From Carposina sasakii (lineage: Eukaryota > Arthropoda > Insecta > Lepidoptera > Carposinidae), in assembly GCA_014607495.2 (NCBI GenBank), contig CP053157.1, positions 3,348,001 to 3,412,000 on the forward strand: 64,000 nt of DNA, in the 5' to 3' direction. The notes under the pieces were generated by a model. That model was not told the origin of the DNA and did not search any database. It worked only from the letters and a program-made list of their open reading frames with translations. Below, piece by piece: positions 22,977-34,200 of the stretch. Every line of letters starts with the position of its first letter. Position 1 is the stretch's first letter. The position numbers and the translations under genes are program-made.

Positions 22977-23646
22977 TCAGGTAGGCTGACGGCGAAGTGG
23001 GCATCTTTCTGTCCTTCGGTGGTGTGCTGTATACGAAGGCAGGGTTCACGCAGCCCCTGGGCTGGTGGACTACTGACATGTCGCTTTCCGACCCTCGTCT
23101 CGTCCTCCGTTGATTCACTAAATCCGTAATTGACTTCGCAGACTCCGACTTGCCCATCCCCTTCAACTTCTTCTTCCCTTTTTCCTTCTCCGGTGAGTGA
23201 ATATGCAGTAACGCCGCCGCTTTCGCTGGTATCTTCTCAGGCACTAATAAATCCTTTGCGGACACACTTTTTTGCTTCTTATTCGTAAATAGATCACTAA
23301 ATTTAGATTTTTCAACTTTCCTTTGCCGCTGCGGCTTTAAGTTCAAGTCTATATCTCCACTCTTCCTCCTCAGCTTCACCGCCGGTTCTTTCTTTCTCGT
23401 CATGACCGGCGTTTTCGATTTGTACGTTCCGTCAATGCCCTTGTACACGTCGAAATCTTTTTCATTAGTCCAGATAGGCGTGGTGAATACGACACTGTTG
23501 CGTTTGATCGTATCTATTTCGTCCTGCGCGTCTTCTTCCTTGCTAGACCGCCATCGGTGGCCGATCAGTCGCAAGGAAGCGCGTACGGAGCGGGAGCGTC
23601 GCAATCCGCCTTGCTCCCTCTTGAGCTTATCGAGAAAGGTCTCCAT
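22977..23646 (-). CDS. wake: wake/ANKFN1 coding exon 1 (N-terminal tail, start codon)
   Basis: This is the first coding exon of the WIDE AWAKE (Banderuola/ANKFN1) family protein, codons 1-223 plus one base. The ATG at 23646 is the first in frame after a TAG about 60 bases upstream. The encoded segment is basic and rich in Lys, Ser and Arg (for example KRKSGD-like and KEKGKKKLKG stretches) with no recognisable domain, and is probably disordered. The reading frame continues to a stop at 22954. I end the exon at 22977 because a GTACGT donor follows there and the one leftover base exactly fits the phase of the next exon. In flies WAKE acts in clock neurons to promote sleep onset through the GABA-A receptor Rdl, and as Banderuola in asymmetric neuroblast division. 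Assignment of this exon to wake is inferred from strand, phase and position. Confidence 0.82.
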
Positions 23647-23860
23647 AGCCCCGTGAAGGGTATAGGGGCACGCGGTGCCCAGGGCATTGCACGTTGCGAT
23701 CGACTACGCGCACGCTATTCACTCGAACGATAGTAACGCGAGTCGCTTCGTTCCGACGTTCACCCGAAGTGGCGTCGGCGTGTGGAGTGTGGCCTGCAAC
23801 AATAGCCTAGTTCGGTAGGGCCCGTGTGACCCCAGACCTCGCAGCAGTCCGCTACAGACG
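23647..23860 (-). promoter_or_regulatory. wake: CpG-rich 5' leader / proximal promoter region of wake
   Basis: The bases just upstream of the wake ATG are much richer in CpG than the surroundings. They contain an in-frame TAG before the start, as expected of a 5' leader. A pyrimidine-poor TGTTGCAG at about 23797-23804 on the minus strand could be an acceptor for an untranslated upstream exon. I see no convincing TATA box, so the exact transcription start is not determined. Confidence 0.45.
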
Positions 23861-24786
23861 AGTTTGCCTGATAAACTGTCCTCATTTGCACAATCGTTTG
23901 ATTTGATAAGCTTATCTTACAGTGCTGTTTGGAATACGCATGTTACAACCGAGATTTGCTTATTGTGACGTTTGAATTGTTGAGGTGATAAAGTTTATTG
24001 TAATGAAAATCAAGTTTGCAATTTGATATCGTCTTTCGCTTTCCATCCTACATGTCTATAGTACAGAACGAAGTGTCATAATATGGGTTTAGTTCACGAA
24101 GACTGCGCGGTACTGGCATGTGATTTCTAGGGAACTAGTGTCCCAGTTCAGTGACATGAATCCCATGATACACACAAATAGTGACAAACGTAGGAGATGC
24201 ATTGGATTATATAGAAGCTTAAGTAGATATTAAATACAAATGAAGTAATGTCTCGAAGCCAGAGTGAAATTAGTTTATTGCTTTCTTGTTGCTTAAGCTT
24301 TCAAAAATATTTTGGGCTTCTCCGACTTGTCTGAATAATTAACAACAAAATTATCTGTATAGTACCTAGATAAAATTCAGACCAAATTAGGTACCAACGC
24401 AATCAGTTTCGCTTTCAATTTTAATCACATGTTAGAACCTTACGCCGTTGTGATGTAGCATGACTGTAACAAATACATATATTTGTAACGCGTTGTTAAA
24501 AGTAATGGCGTTACGGTAAGGTACCAATATAGTTCATGTGGATGAAATTTGTGAAATTTTATGAAAAAAATCTGCTCTCTGAGTGTTTCCAGTTAAATGC
24601 TTATTGGGGTCGAAGGTCGTAAATATTATAGCATCTATGGCTACTAATAAATAAAAAATTTTAATAGGCACCATTTTCCTGTAATATTACAAGGAAAATT
24701 TAAAATTAATTAAATAAATGTTCTCGAGCACGTAAGTAATTATTAACATTACTGTGAACCAGTAGGTACAGTATTCAAAATTTATC

Positions 24787-24857
24787 AAAAGAGATCTGTA
24801 AAATTTAACATTATTGACTAAATAAGTTAATAATGTTAAATTTTACATATCTCTTTT
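24787..24857. repeat. 71-base inverted repeat (29-bp arms)
   Basis: The arms 24787-24815 and 24829-24857 pair over 29 bases with one mismatch around a 13-base loop (AAAAGAGATCTGTAAAATTT... against its complement). The size resembles a pre-miRNA hairpin, but the AT content and the lack of any known miRNA seed make a small foldback element equally likely. Confidence 0.7.
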
Positions 24858-24884
24858 CTCGCTGCTACTGAGTCATTTATATCA

Positions 24885-25040
24885 ATCCTACAAAACCATA
24901 TAATAAATGTGAAAATTTGTACCAACGAGTCTCGATAAAATATAGTCGTTTTATAACAGACATAGACTAGATCACAGTCTATCCAGATATAGAGAATTTA
25001 CGGTTACGCAGACAAAGTCGCCGGCATCTGCTAGTAAAAT
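24885..25040 (+). mobile_element. Degraded Helitron-like fragment
   Basis: An ATATAATAAATGTGAAAATT start and an end containing ACGCAGACAAAGTCGCCGGC then CTGCTAGT resemble a short, mutated Lep1-type element of about 150 bases. Confidence 0.5.
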
Positions 25041-25544
25041 ATATCTATCTACCAGGTAGTAGTACCGATTCTAAAAAAATATTTATTCCACTAACTTGAC
25101 CTGGTTATAAATAATAATTTATGATGATCCTAGAGTTACAAAGACAGCGATAAATCAGAAGGAACTCACTAATGAGAAAAAAGTTCTACTTAGCTCGAGA
25201 GGGGAGAAAAACGTTATTAAAACAAGGGTTATTCATGAAAACTTGTAGTTTATGAGAATAATGCTTTTACTCTTAAAGCTATTAAATTTACTATTTTAAA
25301 CTACGAAAGAAATGTTTTGGATGCGACTGAAGTTTTAGTTTCTTTCATGTTGTTATAACTAGTTCCGATCTTGGGAATATCTCCTACAAAATAAATATGA
25401 TGACATGTAGCTTAAAGATTTTACTTAATCATAACCAGATACAGAAGATAAAAAAATGAAGATGACGACTTTGGAGCGAAGACCAATCATTAATCTAAGA
25501 CGACTTTCATATAGGATAATGACGATTTAAACAATTATATGATT

Positions 25545-25700
25545 AGCTGTTACCCGCGACGTTGTCCGCGTGGATTACATTGTGTGTCTAGCCTATGTAC
25601 TTCTCTGTACTTCCACCTGATGAAAATTTTCAAGAATGGTTGAGGAAATAAAGCGTGTCAAGGTAAAAAAAACTTACTTTCGCATTTATAATAATAAATT
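25545..25700 (-). mobile_element. Short Helitron-like element
   Basis: On the minus strand it begins TTTATTATTATAAATGCGAA and ends CCACGCGGACAACGTCGCGG before CAGCTAAT. It has the same end structure as the other Lep1-type copies and is about 150 bases long. The terminal CTAG is mutated. Confidence 0.55.
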
Positions 25701-26966
25701 AGGAATCATTATTTATGATATTTATTTAATCATCACGAGAATAATTTTATCAATATAGTTTTCAATAAATAAATGTAAATAATATAAAAGTAAATGAATA
25801 CTGTTTAAATATCTAAACCGTTATTGAATTTGGTAAGTCTCCATGAAAACGTGACAGGAAATTCTAAGAATACCATATCCCAATACCATTTCGAAAGTGT
25901 TTGGTTTGTACATATACTTACCTATACATATACCGTTAGTCTAGTTAACTAATCGAAACTGGTTTCATGACATGTTCCTGAAACCGGCTTAGAGCTTTTT
26001 GCTCAGAATTTGACCATGACGAGACGTCTTAAAAACATCTCTCTTACGCAGATAAGTACTTTAATAACGAAGAGCTCTGTATAATATAGTCTAACCTATT
26101 AAGGTACAAGTGATCGTAGGATAATGAAAAGACTACTAATTAATACTGTAAAAAACAAAAATTTGTACGAACGTTGACTCCTTTTTCATCGTATATTTTT
26201 CTTTCTGAAGTGTTAGCTAGAAACTTTAAAAACCATGTCCATTGACGAGATTACATAATATGAAATAAAAATCAATGACAGCTAACTGAAATAAGGGATA
26301 AAATCCTTATTATTACCCCAAAAACTCTTAAACGAACAACAATAAACTGAAGGTATTATGTAAGTACCGACATTTTTGTCGGAAACACAGGTTCCAGTCA
26401 GTGACTAATCGAAGAAGGGCGAACCCCCCGTATTAAACACCTATTATTTTAACTTTTAACCACCCATGTAACTGATAAGATATCTGTTGGAAATATTTAA
26501 TGGTGCTTAATGTAGTTTGTTAATAATTGTTGAAAATATTGACTATTCTCTAGACTCCTAGTTTCAATAAAGTTGTTGAACGAAAAAGCTAAATGTATTC
26601 GTAAAATTGAATTCCCGAATATACACGTAAATCCTTGCAAAGGCGGAAGGCGGCAAATGGTGATTTTTTCGCTTTGATCTGGTCTGCTGGAAACTTGAAT
26701 TCAACATTCAAACGGGTTACAATTTGTTTCTTTTTCGGAGGAATTACTACATGTTGGAGAGCTTGGAAAACTGGAATACGAATAGTTTTAGGACATGCAG
26801 AAGTTATGTCATATAAGCGGAAGATTTGGACTCAAATGTTTCTTAAAGTAATAAAGTTAACCCTTGCAATCTGCATACTTAGTTATGATATAAAAGATAT
26901 GCCTTCTAAATTGTAGAAAAAATCGTATATAAAAATTTTGTTTACCTTTATTATCTTTATTTACAG

Positions 26967-27600
26967 CGATAATTATCGTCAAAAACCCCCCCTATGCTAG
27001 TAGCCTTATAACATGCCCATGGAGAGACCTACTACGTCCAGTAATGAATTGCAGTATAATAATATTGTGAAAGTGGAAGATATCTTAAAATCAGAATGTT
27101 TCAAATGTATACAGCAAGTAGGTATAGCAGCCAATTTATAGAGAAACTAACATTTTAAAAGAATTCAAGCATTAAAAAATGTTCATAATAATCAGTTAGC
27201 AATTACAATCGATGTATTACATTACGATATCCGTAGTAAGAAGTCAATTTGTTCAATACGGAAGCGTTTAAGGACATTTGGAACAATTATGGAACTACTT
27301 TATCATATTTATGCTTATATGGTCAAAACAGGAAAGAAATTAAATTATTTTACAGTAATAAAAGATCGGATGGATTCTTGTAAAATAGATGGATTTATCA
27401 CACTTGGGGAATTCTCCGCCATTTTAAATTCAAATGCCCATTTGAAATGTAGTGTTCGATGTTCTAAAGGTAAGTTCAAAAACTGGGCCAAACTAAAAGC
27501 AGCCAGTTCAAAATGGGGACAAAAACCCTTAGTTTCGGCTGTTAAGGTAGCAGGTGCTTTTGCTTGTTACACGAGCCCTTTTTTAATACGTCCTTTGTAA
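26967..27600 (+). pseudogene. Unrecognised ORF region with splice-like borders
   Basis: A strong acceptor-like tract (TTTATTATCTTTATTTACAG, ending at 26966) precedes an ATG at 27013 that opens a 42-codon frame ending in TAG. After a second stop, the same frame is open from about 27151 to a stop at 27598-27600, about 149 codons, with peptide features such as SIRKRLRTFGTIMELLYHIY and KWGQKPLVSAVKVAGAFACY. A consensus donor AAAG|GTAAGT sits inside it (27469|27470). I recognise no family. It may be a decayed gene, an exon of an unknown gene, or chance. The frame at 26635-26916 lacks an ATG and is weaker still. Confidence 0.3.
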
Positions 27601-28540
27601 GGAACCGTTTTTTTCTGATGCGCTGGTATTACCCTGGCTTTAGTATTATTCCATTGCAAGTTTTAGTGAAACCAGGATTTTGATTTATTTCGAAAGCCTT
27701 TGACATGTAGGTATTAGTGCTGATTGATTTCTCCTTTATGAATCAGATAAATCTTGCACGAAAAATTTATTAGAGGAAATAAATCTAGATGGTTTTGGAA
27801 ACATTCATGTTATCAATATAGTACCTGCATAATAATTTATAGAATAAAACTTTTTATTTTAAGATTAAATAGATACGAGTACAATAGCCACAATTAAACA
27901 CGGTAACAACAGATAAAAACCTTAGGTAAAAACGAGTTAGTGGAAAGCATATATTTACGAAAAGGTTTGGAACAACTTAAATCTTATTAGGTACCCATGT
28001 GCTAATTCGCAAAAACCATATAGATCTAAATCATCGTATTTTGGTTTAAAAATCAGGTCAACCAGACATCTAGATGAATAATAAATGAATTCAAAAGGTT
28101 TGTCGTCCCTTTGATAGCCATGCTAATGCGTTGACTTTGGGCTTGTCAAACCTAATCTAGGCGGAAATGGGGGAATAACATTAGTATGTTAATTCCTACC
28201 TTTGTTTGAAGCGATTGGCCTGGAATTTCCTTTTTGTTCAGTTGATAGGGTTGGTACCTAAGTTTTATTACGCTATGTTGGTAGCTATTCCTACTGTCTA
28301 ATTCTGGAGCATCTTTGATAGACAAAGTGGCAACTGTTTCTTAGATAATACCATAAGTTCATATTGCTTATGACTTAAAGTACTAAAGTACATAAATATG
28401 TAATAAATAATAAGGAAAATAAAGAAGATATGTCATATACCTAGTTAAAAAACTGTAACTCGTTTGTGATAGAATGCGAAAGACGAGTTCACAAATAGAT
28501 GCTTTATTATTAATTATTTAGTAGTTCATATTCCATATGG
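27601..28540. other. Gene-free, AT-rich
   Basis: No repeat, ORF or RNA that I recognise. Confidence 0.6.
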
Positions 28541-28716
28541 AGGTGGGCAGCAGCGCCTCCCGTGTTGACAACATAGTCCAAAATACAAACTGCGGTCACC
28601 AAGTCGCCTGCCCAGCGTGGTGACTATGGGCAAATACCCCATGGCAGTCTTGTGGCGTGCCCCGGGGGAGGCCTACGTCCAGCAGTGGACTGTAATAGGC
28701 TGATGATGATGATGAT
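28541..28716 (+). repeat. RTE-tailed SINE (family C), 5'-truncated
   Basis: It begins inside the body (GGAGGTGGGCAGCAGCGCCT) and ends with GGGGGAGGCCTACGTCCAGC then AATAGGCTGATGATGATGAT. Truncation at the 5' end suits target-primed reverse transcription. Confidence 0.85.
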
Positions 28717-29229
28717 TCCATATTTTATTTATTTAGAAAGCTTTATTATTTTGAATTAAGAATCTTTCACCTATTTATTTATTTATATATTGATTCGTGC
28801 ATTTGTATTCGATAAAGGTTCTAATAAAGAAGCTATCGGGCTCTGCGAGATCTTGAGTTACATTGGCAGGGTCACACTTATCACGATTACGATTAACCTT
28901 AGGTACTAATTATACCTTTGAAATGAATTACATCGAGTTCCACAAAACATTTCAATAGAAAACATATAATTTTGTGTAATATAATAAAGCAAAATATAAC
29001 ACAACTTTTTATTATTCATTACGACCAACTGTCAATCCAATACCTTCACTAGCTCACTATAAAACACCACATCTATGACACAAACAGTGTGCAACCTTAT
29101 GAAAAAAACAGCACTAATATAGTTGGATTATCCATTGACAGAAATCGAACACTCAAATTGAACATAATCGAACGTTTTAAGATTACACAACGATCACAAA
29201 CGAATCCGTTCAAAACATAACTAAAGTAA

Positions 29230-29475
29230 CGTACGTAAGGGGCAGCGTAAACAAACTTTTTGGTCCGAAGTTGGCGGTTGGCGTCAAGTTGGACAACATG
29301 GCGCGGCCGTGGCGGTAGAAGTTTGACAGCTGCATTGCCAACATAACGGCACAAAATGGCGCGACAGTCAACGGCCCATCTCTGTTATGAATGGGGCGAG
29401 CGAGTGAACTTACTTGAACCTTTTGATAGACGTCAAGACCGGCTCATGCGCACGCGCAGATGTTCGCTATTAGAA
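29230..29475. promoter_or_regulatory. CpG-rich promoter-like patch with a minus-strand donor
   Basis: The patch stands out from the AT-rich surroundings. It has two YY1/Pho-like motifs (AACATGGCGC at about 29296 and AAAATGGCGC at about 29353), an NRF1-like TGCGCACGCGCA (about 29448) and, on the minus strand, TTCAA|GTAAGTTCAC, a good donor after a short GC-rich segment. It could be a distal noncoding first exon for wake (5.6 kb upstream on the same strand) or a separate promoter. The 85-codon minus-strand frame (29097-29354) has no known motif. Confidence 0.35.
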
Positions 29476-30300
29476 ATGTTAAGTTGAGCTAAGTATCTAT
29501 GCCTATAATCTTTATAAAACAGGCTGATTTTAAGCGTAGGTATATAAATTTGCAAAGATAATTTCTGCCCAAACTCTGGAAGTAATGAGCGCGAATAGAA
29601 CTACTTAAGTATTCGGTTGTTGCTTGTTACAAGGTCTAAAAGTAAAAGAAATCCCATCTTAGTCTGAACATTATAATAAATAACCAGCTCGATACATTTT
29701 CTGTACAATGTATCACTTCATACATCGGAGTAAAATTACGACGTCTTTACTCTCACATATTAATATTAGGAGAGTCTAAGCTAGGAGACCAAAATACTAA
29801 TAGCGGGTAGTAGGTTGGTGAAAAGGCAGCCTAAAAGTAAAACAATATGATATTTCTTTAGCGTGTTCGAATACGCGTGTGCATAGTAATTAATATGTAG
29901 CTAATGCTGTATTTACATCACAACACGGTAGAGCTACCACGGTAGAGAAAGAAGTTCACGTAATCATGTACATACAATAGATAGGAAATTGTGTTGTGTT
30001 TACGGTTTTAGTTTAGATATTGGTTTAGGCACAGCTTTTTATATCTGCCCCAGCTATGAAAAACGTGACTATAGGATATCCTTCGTGATCCTGCAGTTCT
30101 GGCTACCCCACTTAAGGAGCCTCTAGTTTCCAGTAACCATCGCCAGCAAAGCTGATTCAGTATTTGGTAGACGTAAGGATTTATTTGCGACAATCTTCTA
30201 TCTATGTATAATCGATTTCTATAATACAAGATGCTTCGACCTGATTCATTCAGACTGATAGATGAACGCACTGATGACGACTTGAAACGTTGAGGGTGTG

Positions 30301-30594
30301 TTGTATACACATACATAGATACACATACATACATACATATAGGTATAATCACGCCTTTATCCCTTACGGGGTAGGCAGAGCACCAAGGGCCGATAGGACC
30401 ACATGATGCCACTTCTGACCTATTTTGAGGGTATAATTGAGATGTACAAGTTCGGTTAGTAGTGACAGGTGGTCAGCCCATCGCCTACAAAACACCAAGA
30501 CCCTCTTGTCCCTCTACTGATTTGTACAGTATGCCCGGGAAGAGAAGCAGCTGTAGTATTATACTTTTTTTTTTCACTTCCAGAGCACTATAAG
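30301..30594 (+). repeat. ~280-bp dispersed repeat D, copy 2
   Basis: It has the same order of motifs as copy 1: (CATA)n, CACGCCTTTATCCCTTACGG, AAGTTCGGTTAGTAGTGACA, GCCCGGGAAGAGAAGCAGCT. Similarity to copy 1 is very high by eye. Confidence 0.85.
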
Positions 30595-33143
30595 TATAAG
30601 TATGTATTCTACTGGTAATTTTAAACTTGAACTACTTACTGCGGGTGTTGTTCAGATAAATTCGAGGGTCAGCGATTGGTGCAGAACCCTAGTTGGTGAA
30701 TTTCCGAATAGCCTCATACAATGCAATGATGATCATTTCACATTAGGACATTCCACACAAGGACACGACGTTATAATGACTTCCTATACAAACACTAAAA
30801 TGCGTGTTAAACGAAATGAAAGAATTTAGGCACACGTCTTCCTCGTTAGCTACTTACGAATATGGAGTATGTAGAAGAAGTTATTGTTCCGGAAAAACAA
30901 ACACGATTATAATCGATTTATCAGGTTGCCAGCACGAAAATTCGTGTCTTATATTCGTGTCTTATATCATATTGAAGCCTTCTTGCACCAGGCTTAATTC
31001 GGGATTATTATTAAGTAAAGTACTACGTACTAGTGAGTATTAGCGAATTGGTCTAAAATAACAAGATAACGTTGTAGGTACTTGGGGCTGGTAATATCTT
31101 TTAAAAAGAGATTTTCTGAGAGATACAAAATAGAACAGCCGTTATGCGTGAAAGGTCGTATAAATATTTTAAATATCAAGACCAAAAGGAAATATTGTAG
31201 GAAAACGGTTTAAGAGTATAAACAAAAATACACCTGCTAATCTTAATTACATCTCTAATCACTGTGCATCTAAATACCTGCTTACTTAAGCTTACAACTT
31301 AGGAGATAGTGACCGTGGAAGAAGATAGTTACCTGAATATTTCTATGCTGGATTTTAAACATGTCAGAATAAATAGAAAGGATCTTGGTAGCCAAAACGG
31401 TAACCAGCGAGATCTGAATCTGTACGGAAAAATATTATAAATACAGATATACCATACTTAAATATATACCTATAAATACATATACATAATAATATATACA
31501 CTTACACATAGCTGTCTTCCCGAAATGGGGCAAGCAGAACTGCTCAACCACAGAAAAATTCAAAATAATTTAAAAATAAATTCTACCGGTTTACTCTTGA
31601 CCATTTACATTAAGAATGGAGAGGGACAAACATAACTAATTTAAAATTTTTATTTAAATTTGACACCCTAAATCGACCACGCCGCTAGTTCCAACTTACT
31701 GGTCACCATGATATGAGACTGAGTCTTTCAAACAGAAAACCACCGCTATACCTGAGGTCCTGGTAGTGAAAGAATAGTGTCATTACAATATTTGCGGACT
31801 GTCAAAACTTCAACTGACCCAGAAAACCTTCCATGTGGAATGCTGTGAAATATTATGCCACCCATTGAATGTCAAAACATATCCAAGTTCACAAGTTGGA
31901 AGAATTTCGACGCAAATCGGACAAGACATGAACTCGAATAGACGTTGCAGTAGTGTGTCTTTATATCTCCAGGGAGTTCCTCTAGTTTGCGACTGCTGCC
32001 TTTATTTAATTCAACTCTTCCTTTCGTACAATTTATGCTTCGAAAGTTTTGATGTCTGCCAGCTGTAGCACCTCTATACACAATCAGTGAATCTTTTACT
32101 TATAATGTATCTTGCAACTCTGCCTGCAATTATCTCTAGTATCCTCTAACTGTTGCGATTAGTTTAATTTCGCTTTCAATTAGGTTCTCCGACTTTTGTA
32201 TTCTACTATCAGAAAAACTATGTAACCGATCCGTGTTATTTCTATTTCTAGATTTTTCATCGAAATATTTATAGCCCAGCAAAAATCCAACCAAACCTCT
32301 GTAAAATATCTAGGGTAGATATGTTTTCCAGCTAAAGACGACAATAAATTGTCACAAAAGGGTGAAGATATAAGTAACATGCGATAATATTTATAACAAT
32401 TGTGTAGCACGAGCGTTCGTGTCGCGAAACATTTGCGAAGTTGTTTTACCTACATGACGGTACACACGAGCTATCTTTCCCAGCAATATGTGAAACATGT
32501 TCATTGCAGATTATGATTGGAAAATACACATATTTGGCACGGAAATCAAAACATTGTTATATTATAATGTACGCAGTTAAGAACTAAATAAAGTGAAATA
32601 CATAAATTTTATTCTTTTATTTTAATATCATGAAAAGTTTGGTTTATGAACAGTCAATGAATTATTCTGCCTATTCTATTTAGTTCTTCTATCTATGTAG
32701 TTACTGAAAATGAAAAATTAAAATATGAAAATGAAAATGATGGGTTCCTAATAGCTTAGCGGGATAGGATCTATGGTACCGGTATTAAAATATCTGTCGT
32801 AGCTGTAGCAATGTTGCCAAGCATCCTATCGTTGAACAATACATTATCGATAAATGGATAGCCCGTTTAGGAGTGACCTAAGCGTGGAAAATTAATGTTA
32901 TATTTACTTATACGTATTTCAATTTCAAACGTACTTTTCCTTCATTGCTGCTTTGTTATGTTTCAATATAGTAATGTATAGTTTTAATATTTCACGTGTG
33001 TTAAGAAAATAGTATTTATTACTACTAACTACTAATTAAAATCATTTATTGAATAAAAATGTTACATATTAACTTTAAAATTTGGATCTGGGTCTACCTA
33101 TATTTAGTTTGTATTTTTGTCTGTTCATATTTTTCCCTGTTAC
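30595..33143. other. Gene-free stretch
   Basis: AT-rich. Only a small piece of repeat family E (about 31505-31550, TTCCCGAAATGGGGCAAGCA) is recognisable. Small ORFs on both strands (for example at 31835-32081) overlap each other and carry no motif. Confidence 0.6.
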
Positions 33144-33374
33144 CATAGAGGAATAAGATGTAGACATAGAGTGCTAATGTCATACTAATAGTTTCGATGC
33201 ACCATTAGACTTTTCGGTGCCTCAAAATTCCAGTCCTTGACACTTAGATTACATTACTATACGTTACAATACATTAGTAATGTAGTACATTACTATACAT
33301 TACACTAATGGAATCTAAGTGTCAAGGACTGGAATTGTGAGGCATAGCACTCTATGACATCTTATTCCTCTATG
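33144..33374. mobile_element. TIR element with 7-bp target duplication
   Basis: The ends CATAGAGGAATAAGATG and CATCTTATTCCTCTATG are a perfect 17-bp inverted repeat, with further inverted matches inside (CCAGTCCTTGACACTTAGAT against its complement). The element is flanked by CTGTTAC at 33137-33143 and 33375-33381. The left arm has about 50 extra bases. Noncoding. The superfamily is not certain. Confidence 0.85.
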
Positions 33375-33929
33375 CTGTTACATACAATTTTCAATTATTG
33401 CTCATGAATGTTCAAGAAAATTGTATCATGTAAATGGGGCCTAACACCAGGTTTTATAAAGTTTCGTAAAGGACAAGACAAGAGATAAAGCTCCACAAAC
33501 ATCCAAACACATTAACATCCAAACACAATAAACTAGTCGTTAGCAATTCGATAAAAATCAGTTGACAGAAACACCAAGAAAAAAACCTGCTAACTCACTG
33601 ATAATGTTCTATTCAGGCTTATGGACCTCAATAACACAGAAGCGTTATCGTATCTCACAAAGTAAAGATGTGTCAAGTGTTTTAATTTAGTAGGTTTTAA
33701 GGATTCTATTACATAAATGAAGAACTCTTATTTTCCGACATGTTCTGCTACTCTGAAAAGCACTTTAGCTACATCTGTGACATCCTCAGGACTAAAAAAT
33801 ACAAAATCAAATTCAAATAGTGATAGCCCAATTATTAAGACGATGTGCTCCTTTTAGTCGGATGGCGTAGGTTTGATAGAAGTCACGGGCCTGCTCCACT
33901 TAATTTATTTTAATAAGTATGCGGATTTC

Positions 33930-34200
33930 TATGCTGCTCTGGGAGTGAAAAAATAACGTATAATACTACAGCTGCTTCTCTTCCCGGGCATACTGTACAA
34001 GCAAGTAGAGGAACAAGAGGGTCTTGGTGTTTTGTAGGCGATGGGCTGACCACCTGTTACTACTAACCGAACTTGTACATCTCACATCTCCACTATACCC
34101 TAAAAATTGGTCAGAAGTGGCACCATGTAGTTCTATCGGCCCTTAGTGCTCTGCCTACCCCGTAAGGGATAAAGGCGTGATTATAGGTAGGTAGGTAAGT
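33930..34200 (-). repeat. ~280-bp dispersed repeat D, copy 3 (reverse)
   Basis: A reverse copy: AGCTGCTTCTCTTCCCGGGC first, then TGTCACTACTAACCG-type sequence in slightly mutated form, and CCGTAAGGGATAAAGGCGTG at the far end. The microsatellite is replaced by (TAGG)n. Confidence 0.8.

Larger units (their letters stand above)
23861..26630. other. Gene-free upstream region of wake
   Basis: AT-rich sequence with no ORF of note. It holds two degraded Helitrons and a hairpin, listed separately. The rest shows nothing I recognise. Confidence 0.6.
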
